From NCBI RefSeq assembly GCF_000377705.1, contig NZ_KB898627.1, forward strand, positions 186,001 to 250,000: a stretch of 64,000 nt of DNA. Reading direction: 5' to 3'. Origin of the DNA: Salsuginibacillus kocurii DSM 18087 (GTDB lineage Bacteria > Bacillota > Bacilli > Bacillales > Marinococcaceae). The position numbers were made by a program, and so were the translations under genes. Under the pieces are notes generated by a model. The model was not told the origin of the DNA and did not search any database. It saw only the letters and a program-made list of their open reading frames with translations. Positions within the stretch are counted from its first letter, which is position 1. Every line of letters begins with the position of its first letter. Positions 16,805-24,674 of the stretch are shown piece by piece.

Positions 16805-17899
16805 TTATACTAATATCCGGCCTTTCTTTTCAGCACATGAATATAAGAAATCGACTAGCACTGCCTGGTATTCTTTCACCGATTCCACATAGACCAATTC
16901 GTTATGGCCATGCCAATCTACGCCTACCGGGCCAAACTCAATCGCAGCACCTCCATATTCACCAAAGTATTTGCCATCGTTCGACCCGTGCTGTCCGTAA
17001 ATATTGGCTTTTTCCAGGTCCGTTTTATTTAATAGAGCCTCTTCCAGGATTTTAACAAACGGATTGTCTGCGTCCGTCGTGACGGGATCACTTACATTAT
17101 GAACATGAACCGTGCCTTCTGTTCTTTCTTTAATTTGAGCCAAGATATCATCAGGCGATTGTTCCGGTAGATAACGGATATCTATAGACATCTTGCACGT
17201 TTCAGGGACCTTGTTATAGACGGTACCACCTTTAATTTTTGCTAGATTAATAGACGGTTTATCATACATTGGCGGTGCTTTTTCCTGGGCAAACGGAAGC
17301 TTAAGAATACTATCATACAGATCATATGCCTTTTTGATCGCATTCTGCCCTTCCCATGGACGGCTGCCGTGGGCAGGTTTTCCCTCCATCTCAAAGTCCA
17401 GCTGCAATACACCTTTCGATTGGATCGCGATCCCGAAGTTTGTCGGTTCGCCGCAAATAATAAAGTCGCCTAAATACCCTTGTTCCGTTAAATATTTAGT
17501 GCCGTTATTGCCGCCTGTTTCTTCATCAGGCACCAATTGAAGCATGACGGTGAAATCGAGGTCGCTGTCTTTTAATTCAACCATCGTCTCCATCATCGAG
17601 GCGACGCCTGCCTTCATATCAATCGAGCCGCGCCCATACATCTTTCCTTCTTTCGTCGAAGGTTCAAATTGTTTTTCTTCCGCTTCAATCACATCAACAT
17701 GCCCATTTAATATGACCGTAGGCTCCCCTTTGCCCAGTTCACTGACAAGCATGTGATAGCCGTTGTTTTCTAACTTTTTTGTAGTAAGTCCTTGTTCTTC
17801 TAGCCACTCTTCACAATAAGCAATTGCTTCATTCGCACCTTCTTTTGTTGAGCTATCAATCTTGATTAATTCTTCTAACAAAGGGATAGGATTACGCAT
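16805..17899 (-). CDS. M20 family metallopeptidase (ArgE/DapE-type deacylase)
   Basis: 364 aa. Metal-ligand motifs are in order: NGHVDVIEAEE (His, Asp), GRGSIDMKAGVAS (bridging Asp), DEETGGNNGTKYL (catalytic Glu plus ligand Glu), CGEPTNFGI, and the C-terminal WHGHNELVYVESV (His). The middle holds the dimerisation lid (KPAHGSRPWEGQNAI). AGGAGGG lies 7 nt before the ATG. The upstream ATP-grasp gene is 40 nt away on the same strand, suggesting a pathway that makes and trims an amide or peptide bond. The exact substrate is unknown. Confidence 0.88.
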   Translation of the reverse strand: MRNPIPLLEELIKIDSSTKEGANEAIAYCEEWLEEQGLTTKKLENNGYHMLVSELGKGEPTVILNGHVDVIEAEEKQFEPSTKEGKMYGRGSIDMKAGVASMMETMVELKDSDLDFTVMLQLVPDEETGGNNGTKYLTEQGYLGDFIICGEPTNFGIAIQSKGVLQLDFEMEGKPAHGSRPWEGQNAIKKAYDLYDSILKLPFAQEKAPPMYDKPSINLAKIKGGTVYNKVPETCKMSIDIRYLPEQSPDDILAQIKERTEGTVHVHNVSDPVTTDADNPFVKILEEALLNKTDLEKANIYGQHGSNDGKYFGEYGGAAIEFGPVGVDWHGHNELVYVESVKEYQAVLVDFLYSCAEKKGRILV

Positions 17900-17939
17900 T
17901 CTTACCCTCCTAAAATATCATTTAACGCTTGATCCTACG

Positions 17940-18998
17940 TTATCCTTCCTTTTGCGCAAACGCGTACTTTTCTTTCGTTTCATCAATACTGATTACTTCA
18001 TCATAACGAGCGAGTTCTGTCTCAGCGTTTGTCGTAAACCATTCGTCTTTTAATTCACGGCCAAGTGCCATGGCAATGATGGCAGCAGGGACGTTCGCTC
18101 CAGCTTTATGAGAAAAAGAATAGCCTCCGCCAAAGCGTGGGTTAATATCAATTACATAGTACGTCTTGCCATCATAAAACACGTCCGTATTGATATAGCC
18201 TATATGCCCCAGGTTTTCTCCTATTTTCCGACCGATATCCATTAACTCTGGATGGTGGACAGTAAGGCAGCGATCCACATCTCCTCCTCTCATATCCAGT
18301 TGTTTTCGGCTAAAGGAAGCGAGAAAACGACCATCTAAGTCATTAAATATATCGAGGCTGAATTTTTCACCTTCTACTACTTCTTGAATAATAACGTTCT
18401 CTTCCGGTTTCTTGTGAGTTGCATTTGATAGTGGTGTTTCTTGAATAGTCTGCACAGCTTGGTTAAAAGCAAATTCCATAGCGTCCACGCTATATACAAT
18501 CTCAATGCCTATGGAGGCAGAGCCATTGCGGGGTTTGACGATTAACGGGAACTCCACTTCTCCTATCTCTATAGCATAAGCTGCATCTTTCACCGTCAAG
18601 TAGGAGTGCGGAGCAATAACATCAAAGGAGCCTAACAAGTCATGGTACATCCCTTTGTCTCTTACATTGTGAACCACCTCCGGGTCAGGAGCGAAGACTG
18701 TGATCCCCAACGCTTCCAGCTTTGTTTTATGATCAGAAATCGTTGGAACTTCCCAATCGTTTAATGGAACGAGGCAATTGACCCTCTCTTTTTTACAAAT
18801 TTCATATATAGCATCCATATAACGTTCATCTGTTTGATGGGGAATGACATAGTTCACATCCCCAACCTGAAGGGAAGGAGCGTTATGGTCTGGGTCAGCA
18901 ACAATCACTTTCCCTTCGGTGCCGACTGTATTTAAGGCTTCTTGAAAGAATTGAACAAAATCTATTCTCCTGGCGCCAGACGTTAATAATATATTCAT
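17940..18998 (-). CDS. ATP-grasp family ligase (CarB-like)
   Basis: 352 aa. The N-terminal pre-ATP-grasp Rossmann part reads NILLTSGARRIDFVQFFQEAL. The ATP-grasp domain has the lysine strand FPLIVKPRNGSASIGIEIV near 155 and the metal-binding end VFYDGKTYYVIDINPRFGGGYSFSHKAGAN near 290. These resemble the carbamoyl-phosphate-synthase-like single-domain ligases that join carboxylates to amines. GAAGGAGG lies 8 nt before the ATG. It is followed on the same strand by the M20 deacylase, so the pair may handle an amino-acid conjugate (inference). Confidence 0.85.
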   Translation of the reverse strand: MNILLTSGARRIDFVQFFQEALNTVGTEGKVIVADPDHNAPSLQVGDVNYVIPHQTDERYMDAIYEICKKERVNCLVPLNDWEVPTISDHKTKLEALGITVFAPDPEVVHNVRDKGMYHDLLGSFDVIAPHSYLTVKDAAYAIEIGEVEFPLIVKPRNGSASIGIEIVYSVDAMEFAFNQAVQTIQETPLSNATHKKPEENVIIQEVVEGEKFSLDIFNDLDGRFLASFSRKQLDMRGGDVDRCLTVHHPELMDIGRKIGENLGHIGYINTDVFYDGKTYYVIDINPRFGGGYSFSHKAGANVPAAIIAMALGRELKDEWFTTNAETELARYDEVISIDETKEKYAFAQKEG

Positions 18999-19293
18999 AA
19001 TGAAGCCTCCTTCTATTTTCTGTTGTTGATAGAATCAGTATTCTTAATTCCCTCACGCCTTTTGCTTAATCCATGTTTTTTAAAATAAGAAAAATAGAGC
19101 AGGAAATTTGGTTTATTTTTAGTATAAATAGTGCGTAATAGATAGAGGATCTTCTCGTGATATATCATTTCACAAAGGTTCTTCGGACAGCCAGTTAATA
19201 GAAATCGGGTCTTACCAGTACATTTTCTAAATAACCGCTCCCGTATTTAGTTGGAGAATATAATTTACGTCTAAATTACAAAAAATCTTAAGT

Positions 19294-19320
19294 GTTTAAC
19301 TCTTTTCCAACTGGTGGAAT
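19294..19320 (+). promoter_or_regulatory. Sigma-B-like promoter of the KGG protein gene
   Basis: GTTTAA at 19294-19299 and TGGAAT at 19315-19320 with a 15-nt spacer resemble the sigma-B consensus (GTTTAA, 12-15 nt, GGGTAT). The -10 element lacks the first G. It lies 38 nt upstream of the start codon of a GsiB-like gene, a family known to be in the general stress regulon. Confidence 0.5.
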
Positions 19321-19357
19321 GGTTTTTATGTAACACAATAAAAAGGAGGTATTATGA

Positions 19358-19624
19358 ATGGCTACCAACAGGCAGAACAGAACCATGACAAGAGAAGAAG
19401 CAGGACAAAAAGGTGGAGAGAAGACTAGTCGGAAGTATAACCAGGAACACTTTGAGAACATCGGTCAAAAGGGTGGCGAAACTACTAGTAATGAGTACAG
19501 CCAAAAGCACTTCCAAGACATCGGTCAAAAAGGCGGCAACACCACTAGTGAGAAATATGGAGAGGAACATTATGAAAAAATCGGGGAAAAAGGCGGACGA
19601 AATTCTTCAAACAACAACCGGTAA
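19358..19624 (+). CDS. KGG-repeat general stress protein (GsiB-like)
   Basis: 88 aa, hydrophilic, built of four copies of a unit of about 20 residues with the core IGQKGGxxTSxKYxxEHF (the first and last copies differ slightly). This is the KGG/GsiB family, small proteins related to plant LEA hydrophilins and induced by general stress. AAGGAGGT lies 7 nt before the ATG. A sigma-B-like promoter precedes it and a hairpin follows. It probably acts as a soluble desiccation or stress protectant. Confidence 0.85.
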   Translation: MATNRQNRTMTREEAGQKGGEKTSRKYNQEHFENIGQKGGETTSNEYSQKHFQDIGQKGGNTTSEKYGEEHYEKIGEKGGRNSSNNNR

Positions 19625-19643
19625 TCGTTTTAGACAAAAAAAT

Positions 19644-19673
19644 AAAAGAGTCTTATAAACTAAGACCCTTTTA
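19644..19673 (+). terminator. Terminator after the KGG gene
   Basis: AAAAGAGTCTTA and TAAGACCCTTTT form a stem with one mismatch and a 5-nt loop, ending in a T-rich run. Confidence 0.6.
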
Positions 19674-19718
19674 TAAAAAAACTACTACTTCTTATTGTAA
19701 TAGAGGTTTGTTACGGGG

Positions 19719-19894
19719 GCAAACAACCAAGATAAAACAGGTGAAAAAGCTCCACAAAAGGAACGTATAAAGTAGATAAGCTGGTCAACGGCAATTCCAG
19801 CAACGACAACACGACTATAAACTTGAATGAAGGCGACCCGTTTCCTCCTTCTCCTTCTGAAAATGAAGCAGCTTACTGGGTTAAATCCTTCTAA
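19719..19894 (+). pseudogene. Frameshifted remnant of a small protein (YjzC-like?)
   Basis: The frame NNQDKTGEKAPQ runs into a stop, but adding one A to the run of four at about 19756 would continue it as KGTYKVDKLVNG, and the rest reads openly to EAAYWVKSF and a TAA at 19892. The GEKAP and (N)EGDPFP elements faintly resemble the YjzC family of small Bacillus proteins. No start codon is visible. I see it as a broken gene; the family match is weak. Confidence 0.4.
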
Positions 19895-19918
19895 ACCTCA
19901 TTACCAAATGCTTACAAT

Positions 19919-19952
19919 CGAGCTGTGATGGGAGATAAACCATCACAGCTCG
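19919..19952. terminator. 13-bp perfect hairpin
   Basis: CGAGCTGTGATGG and CCATCACAGCTCG with an 8-nt loop. No strong T-run follows, so termination is plausible but not certain. It sits between the remnant and the convergent sulP gene. Confidence 0.6.
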
Positions 19953-20021
19953 CTTCGTTTGAGGAGTTGGTTACCCACCTGCCGTTCTCCATTCCTAGCT
20001 TTCTTCTTTTATCGGAACCCC

Positions 20022-21758
20022 TTAAATCATATACTCTCCCTTATTTTGGATCAGTTCTTGTTTATCAGCACGATGGTGTTGAGGCCTTTCACTTCTTACT
20101 AATTGATCAAGTGTAAGATAACGGCCGACATGAGGATATTTTTGACCCCAGCCAGCTTGCAGCAGCATATCTCGAACCGGTCCTTTGATATTCACCAGCC
20201 AAATTGCATAATTGTCATCTACTTCATAGTTTAACACTAGACGTTCAAGAGCTTCTATTCCCATCGTATCAATATCATTAACGCCAGTCATATCCAATAT
20301 AATTAAACGTGGCTTATCTTCTCGAGATAACTCTTCATTAATTTTTTCCGCTACGATTTTTTCGCAGTAGTTTACATTGGAAAAATGAATACTTGCATCA
20401 ATTCGTATAATTACGGTCCCTGGTACCGCTTCTGCTTGAGGAACTCGCTTGAGATCCCGATAACTTTTACTGTTCGGATCGTACCCCAATTTCACAATAT
20501 TTGGTTTGGCGCTTCGTTTTAATAACAAAAGCATCGACACAGCAATTCCAATTAACAGTCCCCATTGAATCCCTATGATTAAAGTGGCAGAAAAGGTAAT
20601 CAGCCAGACCCAGCCGTCCATTGGCTTCACTTTAAAGGCATAAGTTAATGACGAAACATTAATGAGTCCGTATACAGCGGTCATTATAATGGCAGCCAAC
20701 GCAGCTTGCGGCAAGTAATAAAAAAAGGAAGTGAAAAAGAGCAAGGTAAGAATAACTGAGCTTCCTGCCACAAGCATGGAGATTTGTGAAACCGCTCCGG
20801 CCTGATAGTTCACCGCACTCCGTGAAAAACTGCCCGTCACTGCGTAAGCAGAAAACATAGAACCTACAATATTCGAAAAACCTAACGCCCTTAACTCTTT
20901 ATTCGCATCGATTGCCTCATTATTTTGACCGGCCAGTGTCCTTGTAATCGCTGTTGCCTCCATCATTGCAATTAAGGCAATGGTTACGGCGGTTGGAATT
21001 AACATTTGCACGGTGGCTACATCAATAGATGGGAGCGAAAATGCTGGAAGGCCCAGCGGAACCTCTCCGACAATATTTACACCAACTTGGTCCAACTGAA
21101 AAAGAAAGACGACAAGTATGCTTCCCGCCACAACGAGTAAAGGAGCTGGTAAACGACTATCAAGCTTTTTTATCCCGATTAATAACGCAAGGCTTGCCAG
21201 ACCGATAAGGAGGGTAGGCCCATTTATGGCTGAGAGATTTTGAACAAGGTCAATCATGATTTGGTGAATATAGGTTTGACTCGTTAGTTCAATGCCGAGT
21301 AAATTACCTAGCTGGCTTAGGCCAATAATAATCGCTACAGCAGACGTAAAACCGTGAATGACATTTTGAGAAATAAATTTTATAAAGACCCCTGCATTCA
21401 TAAGACCCAAAAGCAACTGGATCATCCCCACCATAAGCGTGAGAAGCAAGACCAGGGTGATATATTCCGAGGTCGTGGGCTCAGCGTAAACGGACACTCC
21501 GGAATAGATTAAAATGGAAGCCATTGCCACCGGCCCGACAGCAAGGTGCCTAGAAGACGCAAATAAAGCATAGATGATAAGAGGGATGGTGGAAGCATAC
21601 AGACCCATCACAGGAGGAAGACCCGCCAGCATCGCATAAGCCATACCTTGAGGTACAAGCATAATAAATATGATTAAACCTGCATTAAGGTCTTTTTTTA
21701 AGTGGAGCCACTTATAATTATGGGGAAGATTTAACATAGCTGCTGTTTTATTTCTCAT
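20022..21758 (-). CDS. SulP-family anion transporter with STAS domain
   Basis: 578 aa. About twelve to fourteen membrane spans cover residues 20-420, including the family patterns GLIIFIMLVPQGMAYAMLAGLPP and GLYASTIPLIIYALFASSRHLAVGPVAM. A cytoplasmic STAS domain follows (about 450-545: RLIILDMTGVNDIDTMGIEALERLV). SulP proteins carry sulfate, bicarbonate or dicarboxylates, usually with Na+ or H+; the substrate cannot be read from sequence. AGGTG lies about 12 nt upstream of the ATG. It is monocistronic. Confidence 0.92.
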   Translation of the reverse strand: MRNKTAAMLNLPHNYKWLHLKKDLNAGLIIFIMLVPQGMAYAMLAGLPPVMGLYASTIPLIIYALFASSRHLAVGPVAMASILIYSGVSVYAEPTTSEYITLVLLLTLMVGMIQLLLGLMNAGVFIKFISQNVIHGFTSAVAIIIGLSQLGNLLGIELTSQTYIHQIMIDLVQNLSAINGPTLLIGLASLALLIGIKKLDSRLPAPLLVVAGSILVVFLFQLDQVGVNIVGEVPLGLPAFSLPSIDVATVQMLIPTAVTIALIAMMEATAITRTLAGQNNEAIDANKELRALGFSNIVGSMFSAYAVTGSFSRSAVNYQAGAVSQISMLVAGSSVILTLLFFTSFFYYLPQAALAAIIMTAVYGLINVSSLTYAFKVKPMDGWVWLITFSATLIIGIQWGLLIGIAVSMLLLLKRSAKPNIVKLGYDPNSKSYRDLKRVPQAEAVPGTVIIRIDASIHFSNVNYCEKIVAEKINEELSREDKPRLIILDMTGVNDIDTMGIEALERLVLNYEVDDNYAIWLVNIKGPVRDMLLQAGWGQKYPHVGRYLTLDQLVRSERPQHHRADKQELIQNKGEYMI

Positions 21759-21779
21759 GCTTTTTCTTCACCTCCCCTT

Positions 21780-22184
21780 TCTGTTAACGAGTACATACGC
21801 CTCTTATTATAATACTAGTACTTTAATTATAGAAACCTACATGGCGAAAGTATATAACTATGCACACAGGCGCCATCAAAATTCATAATAGGTGGAATTA
21901 AATTATTTTATAACATCGCTCAGTTACAGTTTATTGTGGAAAGGTAAAAAACGTAGCGCAAGCAGCTACTCGACTTCGGCGGAAGTAGGTGGACCGCCCA
22001 CCCTACAGCTAAGTCAGGAGGCATATAAGTGGCCAGCATAGGCGGAAAGCGCATTATACATCAACCATCTCTATAACAGAGCATAACATAAAGAAAACGT
22101 GGTAAAGCCAAGCCTACGGCATAGGCTGAGCCTTCGTTGCACGTAAACCGTTTCCTTCAACTATTTATACATTCTTGTTTAAAT
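21780..22184. other. Intergenic stretch with GC-rich, gene-free sequence
   Basis: About 400 nt between sulP and the azoR terminator. It should contain the sulP promoter. The part from about 21950 to 22140 is richer in GC than its surroundings and has short inverted pieces (GGTGGACCGCCCACC; GCCTACGGCATAGGC). I find no reading frame or known RNA family in it. Confidence 0.4.
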
Positions 22185-22186
22185 AA

Positions 22187-22227
22187 AAAAACCTGTCCTC
22201 CACCAGTTTCAATAGAGAGGACAGGTT
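22187..22227 (-). terminator. Terminator of azoR
   Basis: AACCTGTCCTC and GAGGACAGGTT form an 11-bp stem with T7 after it on the minus strand. Confidence 0.85.
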
Positions 22228-22245
22228 CTAGTTCATATGATGTCG

Positions 22246-22872
22246 TTAGAAGTTAGCAGCTACTTTGGTTGCTTCTTGCAATCCATCTTGAACAATTTCT
22301 TCAGCTTTTCCTGGGAACTGGTTATGGCCTTCGATGATAACGCTGGAACGCTCTTCGATCCCCAAGAATCCGAGGATTGTTTCCACGTAATTAACTGCCA
22401 TTTCCATTGATGCTGCTGCTCCTTCTGAGTAAATCCCGCCGCGGGCATTGAGAAGGACAACCTTCTTGTCGTTAAGCAGTCCAACTGGTCCTTCTTCGGT
22501 ATAACGGAACGTAGTACCAGCTTGGCACAAGTAATCAAAATACGTGTGAAGCACGGCTGGAACGCTAAAGTTCCAAAGTGGGAAAGCAAGAACGACTTTA
22601 TCGGCTTCTAAGAATTGATTCAAATAACCTGTCACCAAATCAGCTGCTTCCTGCTCTTCGCTTGTTAACTCAAGGTCTTTGGCTTTTTTAAACATGCCAT
22701 TAATTTTATCCACGCTGTAATAAGGCAAATTTTCTTCAAAAAGATCTAATTCTTCAATCTCATCGTTCGGATGCGTTTTTTCATACTCCGCCTTAAACGA
22801 ATTATACATTTGCAAGCTTACTGCCTGATCATCCGGTCGAGAGTTTGCTTTGATAAATAATACTTTTGCCAT
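22246..22872 (-). CDS. azoR: FMN-dependent NADH:azoreductase/quinone reductase
   Basis: 208 aa, the usual AzoR length. It has the flavodoxin-like fold with KANSRPDDQAVSLQMYNSF near the N-terminus, AFPLWNFSVPAVLHTYFDYLCQAGTTFRY in the middle (FMN and dimer contacts) and LLNARGGIYSEG. ATG 22872 was chosen over 22902 because CAGGAGG lies 9 nt upstream. It reduces azo compounds and quinones and protects from electrophile stress. A palindrome before it matches sites before the neighbouring marR gene, so MarR control is likely. Confidence 0.92.
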   Translation of the reverse strand: MAKVLFIKANSRPDDQAVSLQMYNSFKAEYEKTHPNDEIEELDLFEENLPYYSVDKINGMFKKAKDLELTSEEQEAADLVTGYLNQFLEADKVVLAFPLWNFSVPAVLHTYFDYLCQAGTTFRYTEEGPVGLLNDKKVVLLNARGGIYSEGAAASMEMAVNYVETILGFLGIEERSSVIIEGHNQFPGKAEEIVQDGLQEATKVAANF

Positions 22873-22904
22873 AAATATATACCTCCTGGTAATTTTATAC
22901 ATTT

Positions 22905-22920
22905 AGTTGTTATAGCAACT
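22905..22920. promoter_or_regulatory. Putative MarR operator before azoR
   Basis: AGTTGTTATAGCAACT is a near-perfect palindrome 32 nt upstream of azoR. Its half AGTTGYTA recurs twice before the marR gene. A MarR binding site is inferred. Confidence 0.6.
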
Positions 22921-22946
22921 ATTGGAACTAAATAGGTTCCTAGCAT

Positions 22947-23375
22947 CTACTTAGAAACATTTTGCTGCATTTTTTTCAATACAGTCCTGACCATTTGCAG
23001 CTCTTCTTCACTGATGCCTTGTACGACAGCATGATGAAATTCCTCGGCTATAGGAGTAACTTTTTCACCTAATTCACTTCCTTCTTCTGTTAAATAAAGA
23101 CGGAGTGAACGACGATCTAAGTCATCTGGTACACGCTCAAGAAACCCTTTGTCAGCTAAACTCGCTGCCATTCGGGCAATGTTTGTTTTGTCTTTCTTTA
23201 AGCGTGCAGCAATTTCATTTTGCGTATAGCCATCCTGTTCCCAAAGAATCATCATAATTAAATTTTGTTCAGGCGCCAGGTTATACGGAGCGAGCTTTTC
23301 TTTAATAAAACTCGTGAGCATTAAATCTGTTTCGTGCAGAAAAATACTAATGTAATCTTCTAGCCGCAAATCCAT
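22947..23375 (-). CDS. MarR family transcriptional regulator
   Basis: 142 aa winged-helix protein: APEQNLIMMILWEQDGYTQNEIAARLKKDKTNIARMAASLADKGFLERVPDDLDRRSLRLYLTEEG is the MarR DNA-binding region with its wing (DRRSLRL), quoted here as a continuous domain of about residues 34-99. ATG 23375 has GGAGG 6 nt upstream and is preferred over 23390. Shared operator-like repeats before this gene and azoR suggest autoregulation and repression of azoR, released by quinones or azo compounds, as for YodB/MhqR-type systems (inference). There is no Cys in the sequence, so a thiol switch is unlikely. Confidence 0.9.
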   Translation of the reverse strand: MDLRLEDYISIFLHETDLMLTSFIKEKLAPYNLAPEQNLIMMILWEQDGYTQNEIAARLKKDKTNIARMAASLADKGFLERVPDDLDRRSLRLYLTEEGSELGEKVTPIAEEFHHAVVQGISEEELQMVRTVLKKMQQNVSK

Positions 23376-23392
23376 TAAAATCCTCCACATTT

Positions 23393-23419
23393 AGTTGCTA
23401 TACATACTATCAGTTGCTA
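23393..23419. promoter_or_regulatory. Two AGTTGCTA repeats before marR
   Basis: AGTTGCTA occurs at 23393-23400 and 23412-23419, 19 nt apart, in the marR promoter region. The same half-site builds the palindrome before azoR. Confidence 0.55.
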
Positions 23420-23508
23420 AGTATAAAAAGAAATAGAAAAAAAGTCAACTAATAAGTACCTCCCCCCCCACTACAGTATAGCACTGGGGACAGCGAGGTG
23501 CTTCAATT

Positions 23509-23600
23509 GCGCAGTCTTGCCTTCCGCTTGTGCAGTGACGAGGACGTAGTGCGGTGTCACGCGTTTTCCCTCCTGTATTTGCGATACAGGAGTAGCGCAA
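23509..23600. repeat. Three-unit copy of a 21-bp repeat element with conserved flank
   Basis: Units starting at 23509, 23530 and 23549 (cores GCGCAGTCTTGCC, GTGCAGTGACG, GTGCGGTGTCACG) are followed by TTTTCCCTCCTGTATTTGCG and ATACAGGAG. The same order, spacing (21 then 19 nt) and flank recur at 50982-51165, where there are eight units. Function unknown. Confidence 0.65.
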
Positions 23601-23636
23601 CCGAATCACCCAGTTTTCATATGAGGTCTAGAATAG

Positions 23637-23661
23637 GGGGCTGCCCTTTTGGGACAGCCCC
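23637..23661 (-). terminator. Terminator hairpin (copy 1 of a repeated type)
   Basis: GGGGCTGCCC, TTTT, GGGACAGCCCC. It lies just past the AraC/GyrI gene. Close copies are at 41948 and 51184. Confidence 0.7.
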
Positions 23662-23677
23662 ACATATTGCCCCGATT

Positions 23678-24523
23678 TTATTTTTTAACTACCGGGATCC
23701 AAATCTCGCTGGCGTTATCCACACTCGCTAATAGTTCTGGTCCTTCTGCCAACTCATATGTTGCTGTTGGCAGCCACTCGCTATAAATTCTTTCCCAATT
23801 CGATTCCACCACTTCCCAAGATCCTTCCACTGTAAAAACAGCCCAAGTAAAAGCAGGAACATGAAGAACTGAGTAGCCTTCTGCCTGCTGAGCAGTGGTC
23901 ACCGCTCCAATATACTGCTCCAAGGTAGCATTGCCATCCTTTTGTTCCGAATAATCAGCCGTGACATGAACAATGCCTGCGGGTTCTCCAGATGACAACT
24001 GTTCCATTTCAGCATATGTCTCATCTGCAATGGCGTTTACAATTTCATCATAACTCGGAGACAGCTCACCATTTATCATCTTTAATTGATGCTTTACACC
24101 TGCAACGTGAAACGCTTCCTTCTGCACAATACGATAATTCATTTCTGTTCCTCCCTTAATGGTCAATTGGAAGGTAAGGCGTGGATATGCTTTTAAGGTA
24201 CCTTCTTCATTCCGCCCTTCGGTTGGCGTTACTCCGTGCATGTTTTGAAAAGCCCGTGTAAATGCATCCGGTGAATGATACCCATACTTCATGGCCACAT
24301 CAATTACTCTTACATTTTGTTCTTGTAAATCAAAGGCTGCCAGTGTCAACCGTCTGCGCCGTACGTATTCTGACAGCGGAATACCAGCCAGCAGGGAAAA
24401 AAGTCGCTTGAAGTGATACTCTGAACAGTACGCTTGCCTGGCAGCTTCCTTATAATCAATCTCTGCGGTTATGTGCTCCTCAATATAGCGGAGGGCCTCA
24501 TTCATCCGTTTTAACACATCCAT
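23678..24523 (-). CDS. AraC family regulator with GyrI-like effector domain
   Basis: 281 aa. Two N-terminal helix-turn-helix motifs (YKEAARQAYCSEYHFKRLFS, then VIDVAMKYGYHSPDAFTRAFQNMHGVTP, residues about 22-100) are followed by a GyrI/SOUL-like effector-binding domain (125-281; YRIVQKEAFHVAGVKH at its start and WIPVVKK at its end). It resembles Rob/SoxS-type multidrug or stress regulators. ATG 24523 has AAAGGAGG 7 nt upstream; a GTG lies one codon earlier. No adjacent target gene is obvious. Confidence 0.9.
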   Translation of the reverse strand: MDVLKRMNEALRYIEEHITAEIDYKEAARQAYCSEYHFKRLFSLLAGIPLSEYVRRRRLTLAAFDLQEQNVRVIDVAMKYGYHSPDAFTRAFQNMHGVTPTEGRNEEGTLKAYPRLTFQLTIKGGTEMNYRIVQKEAFHVAGVKHQLKMINGELSPSYDEIVNAIADETYAEMEQLSSGEPAGIVHVTADYSEQKDGNATLEQYIGAVTTAQQAEGYSVLHVPAFTWAVFTVEGSWEVVESNWERIYSEWLPTATYELAEGPELLASVDNASEIWIPVVKK

Positions 24524-24631
24524 CACCTAACCTCCTTTCACTTAAGATTATAGCAAGCAGAGCTCCACCTTCCCCGACAATTCGTGCGCTCTACTGCAAG
24601 GAAGAAATGAAAAATCCTAGCTGCATAAGTT

Positions 24632-24659
24632 ACCCCTGGTGCTAGAAAACACCAGGGGT
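24632..24659 (-). terminator. Terminator of the sigma-54 operon
   Basis: ACCCCTGGTG and CACCAGGGGT form a perfect 10-bp stem with an 8-nt loop, 16 nt after the mmsA stop. The T-run is weak (AACTTAT). Confidence 0.6.
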
Positions 24660-24674
24660 GAAATACTTCATTTT

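Noticed and set aside
19709-19722. 14-nt match (TTGTTACGGGGGCA) shared with 40095-40108
   Set aside because: Matches of this length are expected by chance in a 64-kb window.
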